This document shows positions 1 to 9,530 of a stretch of 64,000 bases of DNA, in pieces. The notes below the pieces were generated by a model. That model was not told the DNA's origin. It did not search any database and saw only the letters and a program-made list of their open reading frames with translations. The stretch lies in contig LXYP01000028.1 of the NCBI GenBank assembly GCA_001650955.1, positions 62,001 through 126,000 of the forward strand, in the 5' to 3' direction. The translations under genes were made by a program, and so were the position numbers. The stretch is from Sphingomonadales bacterium EhC05 (lineage in GTDB: Bacteria > Pseudomonadota > Alphaproteobacteria > Sphingomonadales > Sphingomonadaceae). Numbering within the stretch: position 1 is the first letter of the stretch; every line of letters begins with the position of its first letter.

Positions 1-298
1 GTCAGCGGTCAAAAGCGGCATTCGCTGGTGAGCGGATATATATGCCGGGCCAGAATAGTGCCTTCGAAGAGTGGAGGGCAAACAATTTGGAGGTCGGTTA
101 AGAGCATGTTTTTAAGCAGTTTCGAAAACCGGCTCTTCAGGGGCGACCGTGCTCCTCCTCCAACCCAGCGCGGTCGCTCCACTTTTAACTGGCGGCGCAG
201 CCCTTTTTACGCAGCCTCGATTCCAGAGAATCATTCACAATGATGTTCCATTTAAGCCGTTCGCATATGGCAACGGTGACGTTTGAGGAGGCTGTTCA
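1..298. other. Leader region before the phosphoketolase gene; no gene supported
   Basis: A 71-codon open frame (28-243) shows no recognisable motif, and I see no gene here. The last 20 bases carry the strong ribosome binding site GAGGAGG (285-291) of the phosphoketolase gene. A promoter for the following operon probably lies here or to the left of the window, but no clear -35/-10 pair stands out. Confidence 0.4.
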
Positions 299-2701
299 TT
301 GACAAAAAACATGTCAAACGACTGGCGCACAGGATTTGGCGTCATCGAGCACAGCGCTGCAACAATTGCGCGTACAGATGAATTTTTCGCAAAACGTCAG
401 TACTGGCAAGGATTTACCGATTCCGCCCAAGCAGAGACATTGATTGTAGCGGCCGACCGATTGGCCAACGCCGCGATGTGGCTCACCGCCCATATGACCT
501 ATGCCTCCCGGGTTGATATGAGCGGTACCGATTTGCCGGCAGACGCATTTAAACGAAACCCTGAAGGTCATACTGGCGGCGCCCTCAATGTTGCCATCGG
601 GTTTGTTGGCTATTTACTTGCCAACGCCCTGTCTGGACACACGCGTGCCTGGACGCTTGGTCAGGGTCACTGTGTTGCTGCAATAGAGGCGATCAACACG
701 CTGACTGGGGACTTGTCCCCTGCACAAATCGGTCGTTATGAGCGCAGCGAGACCGGGCTTTCCCATCTCGTTTCAGACTTTTACAGCTATGCGATGAGCG
801 CTGATGGAAGACCCGCGGTACCGCTGGGGAGCCATGTCGGCCCAAACACTGCCGGCGGTGTTTCAGAAGGCGGCTATTTGGGCTTTTCCGAACTCCAATA
901 TGTCCATATGCCGTTGCCGGGAGAGCGCCTTGTTGCCTTTTTGAGTGACGGCGCATTTGAAGAACAGCGCGGGTCCGACTGGTCTCCGCGCTGGTGGCGA
1001 GCCGAAGATAGCGGTTTGGCGGTGCCGATCATGGTCCTCAATGGCCGGCGGATTGAGCAGAGAACCGAAATCGGCCAGGAAGGCGGGGCTGAATGGCTTG
1101 AAGCTCATCTTCGCCTCGCTGGATATGATCCAATACTGATCGACGGTCATGACCCTCTCGCCTATGCGATGGCGATATTGGAGGCAGAAGAAAGGCTCAG
1201 CCGATTTATTAGATCAAAGCAGGCCTATCCAGCTCCCCTTCCCTACATTATCGCACGCTGCACAAAAGGATTTGGCTTTCCGAGAGCTGGAACCAACAGA
1301 TCCCATAACCTGCCACTTTCGGGAAACCCGTCCGAAAATGCAGCCGCACGAGCTGAATTTCACGAAGGCGCTAGAAAGCTGTTTGTCCCGGCTGACACGC
1401 TGGAAACAGCCGTTAATGCTTTGGCGGTCCATGACCAGCAGTCTCGGCCAAGAGAAAGTCAGAATTCACTAGCACGCCGGAACGTCGAACTGCCCAGCCT
1501 ACCCGTGCCAATTTGGACCGATGTCAATAGTCAGCGCGAACGCTGCGCGATGGATGCGATCGATGAATATTTTGTCGATATTGTCCGTGCCAACCCGCAG
1601 CTGCGACCGCGTGTCGGCAATCCCGATGAACTGAGAAGCAATCACATGCCGCGCGCGCTTGAGCTATTGCATCACCGCGTGAACATACCTGAAAACGGTA
1701 CGCCAGAGGCGGTGTGTGGGGCGGTTATCACGGCACTCAACGAAGAAGCGGTCATCAGTGCGGCCTTGGGTAACAAAGGCGGGATCAATATCGCTGTGAG
1801 CTACGAAGCTTTTGCGATGAAAATGCTTGGCGCATTGCGACAGGAAATAATTTTCTCGCGCCGCCAGCACGAACTGCTCCAGCCACCAGGCTGGATCAGC
1901 GTTCCATTAATTGCAACCTCCCACACTTGGGAAAACGCAAAAAATGAGCAGTCGCATCAAGACCCGACATTGCCCGAAGCATTGCTGGGGGAAATGTCAG
2001 ATATATCTCGCGTTATATTCCCTGTTGATCCCAATAGCGCGGTTGCAGCGCTGCGCGCGGTCTACCGAACGCATGGCCAAATTGCGTGCTTGGTAACCGC
2101 CAAGCGCGATGTGCCAATCCTCTTTTCAGGTGAACAGGCTGAATTTGCGATGGCGAAAGGTGCAATTCAATTTGAGGGCGATGCTACAAACGCGCAGGTA
2201 CAACTGGTCGCCATCGGCGCTTATCAATTGCAACAAGCAAGACAGGCGCGTGAACGGCTCGGGCAACGCGGGATAAACTGCTCCATTACGGTCATTTTGG
2301 AACCGGGGCGGTTTCGGGAGGCGCGCGACGAGATCGAATGGAAATATGCTGTTTTAGACAAAGATTTGCATGTGCTGTTTCCCACAAATCTTCCGCGGAT
2401 AATAATCTCGCACACGAGACCGGAGCCAATGCTGGGTCTATTGAGGCGGCTTGATGGCGGGCCGAGCCAAACCAAAGCGTTGGGATATTTGTCCAGAGGC
2501 GGCACATTGGATGTTTTTGGCATGTTGTTCGCCAATCGTTGCACTTGGGCGCATGCGGTCGCCTCCGCTGCAGGTTTGCTCAAAATCGATCGGAGTTCCC
2601 TCCTATCACAGGAAGAATTGGATGCCGTCGACGAGCAGGGTGACCCGCAGATATTGCGGCGGGACACATCGGGCTCAAAAAATGAGGAGAAAATCCCATG
2701 A
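299..2701 (+). CDS. xfp: Phosphoketolase (xylulose-5-P/fructose-6-P type)
   Basis: An 800-residue protein of the usual length for the thiamine-diphosphate-dependent phosphoketolase family. The family splits xylulose 5-phosphate with inorganic phosphate into acetyl phosphate and glyceraldehyde 3-phosphate in the cytoplasm. Recognisable features are the N-terminal EGHTGGALN stretch, the GQGHCVAAIEAIN block and the LSDGAFEEQRGSDW diphosphate-binding region. I chose the TTG start at 299 because GAGGAGG at 285-291 lies 7 bases upstream; the in-frame ATG at 311 is 19 bases away. Its stop overlaps the next start by four bases (ATGA), so it heads a coupled operon. The family call is firm; substrate preference cannot be read from sequence. 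Confidence 0.9.
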   Translation: MTKNMSNDWRTGFGVIEHSAATIARTDEFFAKRQYWQGFTDSAQAETLIVAADRLANAAMWLTAHMTYASRVDMSGTDLPADAFKRNPEGHTGGALNVAIGFVGYLLANALSGHTRAWTLGQGHCVAAIEAINTLTGDLSPAQIGRYERSETGLSHLVSDFYSYAMSADGRPAVPLGSHVGPNTAGGVSEGGYLGFSELQYVHMPLPGERLVAFLSDGAFEEQRGSDWSPRWWRAEDSGLAVPIMVLNGRRIEQRTEIGQEGGAEWLEAHLRLAGYDPILIDGHDPLAYAMAILEAEERLSRFIRSKQAYPAPLPYIIARCTKGFGFPRAGTNRSHNLPLSGNPSENAAARAEFHEGARKLFVPADTLETAVNALAVHDQQSRPRESQNSLARRNVELPSLPVPIWTDVNSQRERCAMDAIDEYFVDIVRANPQLRPRVGNPDELRSNHMPRALELLHHRVNIPENGTPEAVCGAVITALNEEAVISAALGNKGGINIAVSYEAFAMKMLGALRQEIIFSRRQHELLQPPGWISVPLIATSHTWENAKNEQSHQDPTLPEALLGEMSDISRVIFPVDPNSAVAALRAVYRTHGQIACLVTAKRDVPILFSGEQAEFAMAKGAIQFEGDATNAQVQLVAIGAYQLQQARQARERLGQRGINCSITVILEPGRFREARDEIEWKYAVLDKDLHVLFPTNLPRIIISHTRPEPMLGLLRRLDGGPSQTKALGYLSRGGTLDVFGMLFANRCTWAHAVASAAGLLKIDRSSLLSQEELDAVDEQGDPQILRRDTSGSKNEEKIP

Positions 2702-4065
2702 CGCTCACATTGCATAGTCTTGGCGGAGCCGGGACGGTAACCGGATCTCGCCATCTCATCGAACATGACGGACGCCGGATAATGGTCGATTGCGGACTTT
2801 TCCAAGGATATAAACCCTTACGCGAACGCAACTGGAAACCGTTTCCGGTTTCGCCAAAAAGCATCGATGCCATAATTTTAACCCACGCGCATCTCGATCA
2901 TAGCGGCTATCTTCCCAAATTGGTGCGCGAGGGGTTTGAAGGACCAATCTTCTGCTCGTCAGCCAGCGCTGATCTTTGCGGAATACTTTTAAAAGACAGC
3001 GCTTTCATCGCGGAGAAAGACGCGTTTCTGGCGAACAAGCATAAATATAGCAAACATGCCCCAGCATTACCTCTTTACACTATCAAGGACGCCGAAGCAG
3101 CCTTAAAGCAATTGCGGCCGATCGCGTTCCACAAAGAAATTGAACTGCCGGGAGGCGGGCATGCGAAGCTGCGCCGGGCTGGACATATATTAGGCGCTGC
3201 CACCGCCGAGCTTCATTGGGGCGGAAAGACGATCGTCTTTTCTGGTGACATTGGCCGCTACGATGATCCCTTCATGCTCGATCCAGAACCCGTTGCCGAG
3301 GCCGATTATGTGCTTGTGGAATCGACCTATGGAGACAGAACCCACCCCAAAAATGACCCAATGGAAGCTCTTGGAAGCGTCATCGAAAAAACGGCCCGTA
3401 GGGGCGGAACAGTCGTTATTCCGGCATTTGCTGTCGGGCGCGCCCAATTGATCATGTATTATCTATGGAAACTGAAACAGGCCGGAAGAATAAAGATCGT
3501 TCCGATTTTCCTCGATAGTCCCATGGCAATTAACGCCACAGATTTGCTGTGCCGCCATCTGGATGATCATCGCCTCCCACCCGATGTCTGCAAGCAGTCT
3601 TGCGATATTGCAACCTATCTGCGCGAAGTAGATGATTCCAAACGCATAACGCGCGATACTATGCCCAAGGTCGTGATCGCCGCTAGCGGCATGCTGACCG
3701 GGGGGCGCGTTCTCCATCATCTCAAGGCCTTTGGCCAGGACAGCAGAAATACAATCCTGTTTTCTGGCTATCAGGCAGGAGGAACACGCGGAGAAAAACT
3801 GCTGAATGGAGCCGAAAGCGTCAAGATGTTCGGCCAATGGTTTCCGATGCGCGCAGAAATTGCAAGCCTTCCAGCTTTATCGGCCCACGCAGATTCAGAC
3901 GAAATCCTGAAATGGTTGTCCGGCTTTAAGAACGCTCCTGCCCGAACTTTTGTGGTGCACGGGGAACCTAAAGCTTCCGACGCCCTGCGCATGCGGATTG
4001 AAGAAGAGTTGGGCTGGAACAGCACTGTTGTCGATCCGACTGACCGTTATTCTCTGGAAAGTTAA
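2698..4065 (+). CDS. Metallo-beta-lactamase-fold hydrolase with RNA-specificity (beta-CASP) domain
   Basis: 455 residues. The zinc motif HAHLDH (residues 63-68) marks an MBL hydrolase, and further typical motifs follow: the HILGA region, FSGDIGRYDDP, STYGDRTH and the C-terminal SAHADSDE and VVHGEP blocks. This layout matches the YSH1/CPSF-like exonuclease family (COG1236-type) and is normally about 450 residues. Members act on RNA in archaea and eukaryotes; the role of bacterial operon members is unclear. The start overlaps the phosphoketolase stop (ATGA) and the next gene begins 2 bases after its stop, so it is co-translated with carbon and nucleotide enzymes. Whether it degrades RNA to feed the neighbouring phosphorylase is inference. 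Confidence 0.85.
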   Translation: MTLTLHSLGGAGTVTGSRHLIEHDGRRIMVDCGLFQGYKPLRERNWKPFPVSPKSIDAIILTHAHLDHSGYLPKLVREGFEGPIFCSSASADLCGILLKDSAFIAEKDAFLANKHKYSKHAPALPLYTIKDAEAALKQLRPIAFHKEIELPGGGHAKLRRAGHILGAATAELHWGGKTIVFSGDIGRYDDPFMLDPEPVAEADYVLVESTYGDRTHPKNDPMEALGSVIEKTARRGGTVVIPAFAVGRAQLIMYYLWKLKQAGRIKIVPIFLDSPMAINATDLLCRHLDDHRLPPDVCKQSCDIATYLREVDDSKRITRDTMPKVVIAASGMLTGGRVLHHLKAFGQDSRNTILFSGYQAGGTRGEKLLNGAESVKMFGQWFPMRAEIASLPALSAHADSDEILKWLSGFKNAPARTFVVHGEPKASDALRMRIEEELGWNSTVVDPTDRYSLES

Positions 4066-4067
4066 AT

Positions 4068-5594
4068 ATGACGTCGAGCGCCAACCATATTGAAACCCAT
4101 AATTTGCTGAAATCAAAGCGTCTCAGGCTCTACACGCAAGACGAGGTGATCGTGCTCATGCGCACCGACTGCCCGGTTTGTATATCAGAGGGCCTGACCT
4201 CCCGATCTCGCGTGCGTCTAACGTCTGTGTCGGGGCGAGAAATTATAGCAACACTCTATCAAGTCGATAATGACTGGCTAACAACAGGGGAAGCTGGATT
4301 GTCCGAGGCCGCCTGGGCGAAACTTGGGATTGAAGATGGGGCGGATATTGCAGTTAGCCATGTGCCGACCATAGGATCATTGGCAGATATCAGACGCAGA
4401 ATTTATGGAGGACGCCTCGACGAGCCGGCCTTCCAGGGCATTATTGGCGATATTGCCGCTGGTCGCTACGCAGATATCCATCTGGCAACGTTCATTGCAA
4501 CTTGCTCGGCTCTGCCGCTAGACATTGAGGAAATATGCCATTTGACCAAGGCAATGGTGGGTGCAGGAGAACGGTTGTCTTGGGACGCTCCGATGATCTT
4601 GGACAAGCATTGTGTCGGCGGGTTGCCGGGCAACCGCACCACACCGATTGTCGTGGCGATAGTTGCCAGTCTGGGCTTCACAATGCCAAAAACGTCATCA
4701 CGCGCTATTACATCTCCTGCGGGCACCGCCGACACGATGGAAACGCTTGCCCCTGTTGATCTCGATCTGAAACAAATGCGGCGAGTGGTGGAAGAGCAAG
4801 GGGCCTGTATTGCCTGGGGCGGCGCCGTCAATCTCAGCCCGGCAGATGATATTTTAATCCGCATCGAGCGGGCTCTTGATATTGATACCGAAGGACAGTT
4901 GATCGCATCCGTTTTATCTAAAAAAATTGCTGCCGGTGCCACCCATGTCGTCCTTGACTTGCCGGTTGGTCTGACTGCCAAAGTCCGTTCGCTGGACAAG
5001 GCTAAAACATTGGGCGCGCATCTTTCCGCTGTCGCGGCCAATTTTGGGTTGGAGACACGATGTGTTTTTACAGACGGCTCTCAACCTGTGGGACGCGGCA
5101 TTGGCCCTGCCCTTGAGGCGCATGACGTCTTATCTGTCCTGCAAAACAATCCCGATGCACCGCAAGACCTAAGGGAGCGGGCAATATTAATTGCCGCACA
5201 GGCTCTGGAGCTGGCAAATCACGTAGAGACCGGTGACGGACTTGCGGCGGCGCAGGCCGCCTTGGTTGATGGCCGGGCATGGAACAAATTTCAGGCGATT
5301 TGCGAGGCGCAAGGCGGCATGCGCACGCCCCCGGTCGCTCCATTGACCTGCCCCCTGTTGGCGCAGAGCAGCGGCAAGATATCCTCCATCGACAATCGTA
5401 AATTATCGCGATTAGCAAAATTGGCCGGAGCCCCGCGCCAAAAGGCTGCTGGTCTTGCGATACATTTCCGCCTGGGCGACCATGTTACAAACGGTCAGCC
5501 ACTATTCACGGTCCATGCCGAAGCCAAGGGCGCCCTGGATTATGCGCTGGAATATGCTGCTGCCAATCCAGATATATTGAAAATAGAGGAGTGA
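4068..5594 (+). CDS. AMP phosphorylase / thymidine phosphorylase family protein
   Basis: 508 residues, resembling the archaeal AMP phosphorylase (DeoA) branch rather than classical 440-residue thymidine phosphorylase because of an extra N-terminal domain of about 80-90 residues. The phosphate/nucleoside-binding block KHCVGGLPGNRTTPI lies around residue 180. It is followed by SSRAITSPAGTADTMETL and the WGGAVNLSPADD segment. The family performs phosphorolysis of (deoxy)nucleosides or NMPs to a base and a phosphorylated ribose. It sits between the MBL protein and PRPP synthetase, suggesting nucleotide-ribose salvage. The choice between NMP and nucleoside substrate cannot be made here. Confidence 0.85.
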   Translation: MTSSANHIETHNLLKSKRLRLYTQDEVIVLMRTDCPVCISEGLTSRSRVRLTSVSGREIIATLYQVDNDWLTTGEAGLSEAAWAKLGIEDGADIAVSHVPTIGSLADIRRRIYGGRLDEPAFQGIIGDIAAGRYADIHLATFIATCSALPLDIEEICHLTKAMVGAGERLSWDAPMILDKHCVGGLPGNRTTPIVVAIVASLGFTMPKTSSRAITSPAGTADTMETLAPVDLDLKQMRRVVEEQGACIAWGGAVNLSPADDILIRIERALDIDTEGQLIASVLSKKIAAGATHVVLDLPVGLTAKVRSLDKAKTLGAHLSAVAANFGLETRCVFTDGSQPVGRGIGPALEAHDVLSVLQNNPDAPQDLRERAILIAAQALELANHVETGDGLAAAQAALVDGRAWNKFQAICEAQGGMRTPPVAPLTCPLLAQSSGKISSIDNRKLSRLAKLAGAPRQKAAGLAIHFRLGDHVTNGQPLFTVHAEAKGALDYALEYAAANPDILKIEE

Positions 5595-5596
5595 CC

Positions 5597-6454
5597 ATGC
5601 GCATTTTTATCCCCTTGCCGGGCAATGAAACCTTGGCGGCCGATCTTGCCAGACTATCCTCCTCCGCGCTGGGTACATTGGAAACCCGTCACTTCCCTGA
5701 CGGGGAATCTTATGTTCGTTTGACCGATGATGTGACGGGGAAAGATGTGGATTTTGTTTGCACCCTCGCTCGCCCCGATGATCAGATATTGCGGCTGATT
5801 TTTGCAGCGAAAACCGCGCGTGAACTGGGCGCAAAAACCGTGCGCCTCATTGCGCCCTATCTGGCCTATATGCGGCAGGACAAAAGATTTCAGGAGGGGG
5901 AATCGATATCATCCACGCATTTCGCCAAACTGCTTTCCGACTCGTTTGACCATTTGATCACGATTGATCCTCATCTGCACCGTATTTCAGATCTGGCAGA
6001 GATATTCACGATGCCCACCAAGGTCGTTCACGCTGCGCCGCTTCTTGCCGACTGGATCGGGGAGAATGTTAAGAAAGCTCTCGTGGTGGGGCCCGATTCT
6101 GAAAGTCAGCAATGGGTTGAGGCTGTGGCAGAACGCGCCGGAGCGCGCCATCTCATTCTCAATAAAAACCGCCTCGGTGATCACGAAGTCGAGATATTGG
6201 TGCCGGACTTGAGCGATTATGCAGGCTTGGCTCCGGTGCTTGTCGATGATATTATTTCATCAGGGCGAACAATGATCGAAACCGCCGAAGCCCTGATCGC
6301 GCGGGGTTTCCCTAAACCCTATATATTGACTGTGCATGCCCTGTTTACCGGCAGCACCTATTGGCAGCTAAACCAACTTGCTAAAGATATCATCTCGACA
6401 GACGCCGTTCCGCACGAAACATCCCGGATCGGGATTGCAGCACTGCTCTTGTAG
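5597..6454 (+). CDS. prs: Ribose-phosphate pyrophosphokinase (PRPP synthetase), short form
   Basis: 285 residues, shorter than the roughly 315-residue housekeeping bacterial enzyme and closer to archaeal lengths. It makes PRPP from ribose 5-phosphate and ATP. Visible motifs are HFPDGESYVR near the N terminus, APYLAYMRQDKRF, VGPDSESQQWV and the PRPP loop VLVDDIISSGRTM. A GTG at 5591 overlaps the upstream gene, but AGAGGA (5585-5590) sits 6 bases before ATG 5597 and abuts the GTG, so ATG 5597 is chosen. It is probably a dedicated paralogue serving this operon rather than the housekeeping copy. Confidence 0.88.
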   Translation: MRIFIPLPGNETLAADLARLSSSALGTLETRHFPDGESYVRLTDDVTGKDVDFVCTLARPDDQILRLIFAAKTARELGAKTVRLIAPYLAYMRQDKRFQEGESISSTHFAKLLSDSFDHLITIDPHLHRISDLAEIFTMPTKVVHAAPLLADWIGENVKKALVVGPDSESQQWVEAVAERAGARHLILNKNRLGDHEVEILVPDLSDYAGLAPVLVDDIISSGRTMIETAEALIARGFPKPYILTVHALFTGSTYWQLNQLAKDIISTDAVPHETSRIGIAALLL

Positions 6455-6502
6455 CTCAAGGCATGGGCAACATTTTTAACTGGATTGGAAAGAGATAGAG
6501 AA

Positions 6503-7582
6503 ATGGCAGACGATCATAAGATCAAAGTCGCAATTGTCGGATACGGTGTGATCGGCAGCCGTACGGCCACCGCAATCAGCCAACAGTCCGACATGATACT
6601 ATCGGGCGTGGCTGATGTCACGACAGATTGGCGCATTGCCCAGATTATAAGCCAGGGCATCCCGCTTTTTGCAGCTACGGCAGAAGCCAGCGCAGCTATG
6701 GAGGCGGCAGGCTTACCCACTAACGGACTATTGACCGATCTTGTGGAATCAAGCGACATCATTGTCGATTGTACGCCCAAGCACCGAGGCGCTGAGAATG
6801 CCGAATTATATCGCAAACTTGATCGGCCCTTCATCGTTCAAGGCGGTGAAAAACATGATGTAACCGGCCATTCCTTTGTCGCAGAAACAAGCTATTCCAG
6901 CGCGATCGGACGCAGCGCAACGCGCGTGGTTAGCTGCAATACCACGTCCATCGTTCGAACATTGGGAACCCTCAAGAACGCGGGCCTTTTGAAAAAAGCG
7001 CGCGGTACACTGCTCCGCCGCGCAACCGACCCATGGGAAAGTCATCTTGGCGGCATCATGAATACGCTTGTTCCTGAGCGCGAAGTCCCGAGCCATCAGG
7101 GGCCTGATGCCAGACTTGTTGATCCGGATATCGATGTCACAACGATCGCAGTCCGGGTGCCCGAAACGCTCGCTCATCTTCACACCTGGTACGTCGAAAT
7201 GGCGAGATCGGCCACAAAAGCGGATGTTCTTGACGCACTGTCCCAATCTTCGCGGATACTGCTAATCGACAGCCGCACGGGACTATCGGCAATAAATGTG
7301 GTAAAGGAGTGGATGGCTGAAAATGGACGCCGGCATGCCAATCTCTATGAAGTGGCGATGTGGCGTGATCTGCTGACAGTTGACGGAACCGATCTATATT
7401 TTAGCTATATGGTTGATAACCAGGCCATCGTGATCCCGGAGACTATCGATGCCATACGGGCACTTGCCGGCTATGAGCAGGACCCTGCCGTATCAATCGC
7501 CAAAACGAACGAATCTCTGGGGATTGGCGATCTTGTTATACCCCAATGGGCCGAACAACAAAGCTTGGGCCACGATGGCTGA
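6503..7582 (+). CDS. Type II glyceraldehyde-3-phosphate dehydrogenase (archaeal-like)
   Basis: 359 residues. An N-terminal Rossmann fold (KVAIVGYGVIGSRTA) and the catalytic cysteine in VVSCNTTSIVRTLG (about Cys145) are the hallmarks of the type II enzyme otherwise found mainly in Archaea. It oxidises glyceraldehyde 3-phosphate to 1,3-bisphosphoglycerate with NAD(P). An in-frame TTG at 6485 exists, but GGAAAGAG (6487-6494) is well placed for ATG 6503, and the family begins with this lysine-rich MADDHKIK segment. In this operon it would consume the triose phosphate released by phosphoketolase. Presence of a type II form in a proteobacterium suggests past gene transfer. Confidence 0.85.
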   Translation: MADDHKIKVAIVGYGVIGSRTATAISQQSDMILSGVADVTTDWRIAQIISQGIPLFAATAEASAAMEAAGLPTNGLLTDLVESSDIIVDCTPKHRGAENAELYRKLDRPFIVQGGEKHDVTGHSFVAETSYSSAIGRSATRVVSCNTTSIVRTLGTLKNAGLLKKARGTLLRRATDPWESHLGGIMNTLVPEREVPSHQGPDARLVDPDIDVTTIAVRVPETLAHLHTWYVEMARSATKADVLDALSQSSRILLIDSRTGLSAINVVKEWMAENGRRHANLYEVAMWRDLLTVDGTDLYFSYMVDNQAIVIPETIDAIRALAGYEQDPAVSIAKTNESLGIGDLVIPQWAEQQSLGHDG

Positions 7583-7613
7583 CATCGGTATGATCTCATC
7601 TGAGGAGCTGAAA

Positions 7614-7793
7614 GTGGTAAATAGCCGACGGAAAATAGAGTTACAGAAAAAGAGCGATATGGTTGATGAAGCGCTGCGTGAAAGCTTCCCTGCCAGCGAC
7701 CCGCCGGCATGGACGCTCGGCATTGACCGGAGCGATGATGTGCAAAGAGACCCAGGTCGCCGCGAAACCAGCAAAAAACCTGCAAAGAAATGA
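7614..7793 (+). CDS. Small conserved protein with ESFPASDPPAW motif
   Basis: 59 residues. It contains the phrase MVDEALRESFPASDPPAWT, which recurs in small stress-linked proteobacterial proteins of unknown function. A longer open frame runs from 7449, but GAGGAG (7602-7607) lies 6 bases before GTG 7614. The upstream part overlaps the GAPDH gene and looks noncoding, so GTG 7614 is preferred. The C terminus is basic (KKPAKK). It ends 7 bases before the AidB-like gene and is probably in the same transcript. Confidence 0.65.
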   Translation: MVNSRRKIELQKKSDMVDEALRESFPASDPPAWTLGIDRSDDVQRDPGRRETSKKPAKK

Positions 7794-7800
7794 TATCGTC

Positions 7801-9423
7801 ATGACCTCTCTACGCCCCATAGACAGTCTTGAAAGCCATGAGGTTACAAACCAACCGCCCACGCTAGAAGCATTTGACCGGTTTGGCTCAGATCAGGCGC
7901 TGGTCGATGCAGTCAAAATGGCGGGAGGGGAAGTTCACAAGCAACGACTTACCAGCTTTGGCATACGCACTGGTTCCAGCGAAGTCATTGGCTGGGGAGA
8001 AGCGGCCAACCGAAACCCGCCCGTGCTTGACACCCATGACCGTCAGGGAAGACGGATCGATGAAGTGCAATTCCACCCATCCTACCATCAACTGATGACG
8101 CTTGGCCTCGGCGAAGGCGTGGCCGCCGCTGGTTGGGACGGAACCGAAGCAGGCCATGTTCTTCACGCAGCGTTGAGTTTCCTGCTCGGGCAAGTTGATG
8201 CTGGCACCGGTTGTCCCATGACCATGACCTACGCCGCCGTCGCCGCCTTGAAACGTGACCCAGATGTCGGAAATGAGTGGATCGGGCGGATCACATCGTC
8301 ACTTTACGATCCCGTTGTCCGACCAGCACCTGAAAAAAAGGGTGTCACAATCGGAATGGCGATGACCGAAAAACAGGGGGGATCGGACGTCCGGGCGAAT
8401 ACGACGCGTGCTGTACATGCAGACGGTGCTTATCATCTTACGGGGCATAAATGGTTCTGTTCTGCGCCCATGTGCGATGCGTTCCTGACGCTAGCCTACA
8501 CAGGTAACGGTCTGACCTGCTTTATCGTTCCGCGCTGGACGCCTGATGGCAAGCGCAATGCAGGATTTCGCGTAATCCGGCTCAAGGACAAGCTTGGTGA
8601 TCGCTCCAACGCGTCTTCCGAAATTGAATATCATCATGCATATGCGCAGCGGCTTGGCGAAGAGGGTCAAGGCGTGAAAACCATTATTCAGATGGTCCAG
8701 CATACCCGGTTTGATTGCATCGTGGGTTCAGCTTCCACAATGCGTGCCGCACTTACCGAAGCGCTGTGGCACACGGCCCATCGCACGGTCATGCAGCGCC
8801 GGTTAATCGAGCAACCGGCAATGATGTCCGTGCTTGCCGATCTCGCTGTAGAAAGTGAAGCCGCCACCGCTCTTGCCTTCCAGGTCGGAGCAGCATTTGA
8901 TATGGCCGACCCGCTGTCCCGTCTGCTTACCCCCATCGCAAAATATTGGGTATGCAAACGAGCGCCTGCGATGGTGTGTGAAGCCATGGAATGTCTGGGC
9001 GGAACAGGCTATGTCGAGACTGGTCCGATGCCGCGCCTTTTCCGTCAGTCCGCGCTGAACGCGATCTGGGAAGGTTCGGGAAATGTGATAGCGCTGGATG
9101 TCTTGCGCGCGATGGACCGTGAACCCCAAGTGCTCGACAGTCTGCGGGAATTTCTGTTTTCTGCAAGCGGGCGCTATCCTTCCTATGATAATCACCTAAA
9201 AACTCTGGAAATTAGCGGACTGGCCGAACATAATGCCCGTAACATCGTCGAACAGCTTGCAATATCCGCTCAAGCAGCAGTGCTTATCAACGCGGACAAC
9301 CCTGTAGCCGAAGCTTTTTGCAAGTTAAGATTTGATCGACCCAGCAATCTTTTTGGTGCTTCCACCGCGGTCATTGACACGCGGTCCATTATTGAAAGAG
9401 CCATGCCGACAACTTTGATGTAA
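7801..9423 (+). CDS. aidB: AidB-like acyl-CoA dehydrogenase family protein
   Basis: 540 residues, almost exactly the length of E. coli AidB, a flavoprotein of the acyl-CoA dehydrogenase superfamily induced by alkylating stress and able to bind DNA. Diagnostic stretches are GMAMTEKQGGSDVRANTTRA, HKWFCSAPMCDAFL, RLKDKLGDRSNASSE, EAMECLGGTGYVE and the IWEGSGNVIALDVLR block. An open frame continues upstream to 7663 across the previous small gene, but ATG 7801 begins the family-like N terminus. The ribosome binding site is weak, so coupling to the upstream gene is likely. The family call is firm; a DNA-protection role here is inferred from homology. Confidence 0.85.
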   Translation: MTSLRPIDSLESHEVTNQPPTLEAFDRFGSDQALVDAVKMAGGEVHKQRLTSFGIRTGSSEVIGWGEAANRNPPVLDTHDRQGRRIDEVQFHPSYHQLMTLGLGEGVAAAGWDGTEAGHVLHAALSFLLGQVDAGTGCPMTMTYAAVAALKRDPDVGNEWIGRITSSLYDPVVRPAPEKKGVTIGMAMTEKQGGSDVRANTTRAVHADGAYHLTGHKWFCSAPMCDAFLTLAYTGNGLTCFIVPRWTPDGKRNAGFRVIRLKDKLGDRSNASSEIEYHHAYAQRLGEEGQGVKTIIQMVQHTRFDCIVGSASTMRAALTEALWHTAHRTVMQRRLIEQPAMMSVLADLAVESEAATALAFQVGAAFDMADPLSRLLTPIAKYWVCKRAPAMVCEAMECLGGTGYVETGPMPRLFRQSALNAIWEGSGNVIALDVLRAMDREPQVLDSLREFLFSASGRYPSYDNHLKTLEISGLAEHNARNIVEQLAISAQAAVLINADNPVAEAFCKLRFDRPSNLFGASTAVIDTRSIIERAMPTTLM

Positions 9424-9530
9424 TTATCCAGAAATGATCATTTATTGGCGATTTTTCAAACATTATTGTCAATATTTTTCTACACGCCTAACAAGGCTGA
9501 ATCCCTGCTTCCGAGAACGTCCAGGTGAAG

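Noticed and set aside
28-243. 71-codon frame at the left end
   Set aside because: No motif or ribosome binding site; it may be the trace of something outside the window but cannot be supported.
2224-2805. Minus-strand frame of 193 codons opposite the phosphoketolase end
   Set aside because: Phosphoketolase coding is clear there; this frame spans two genes and has no family features.
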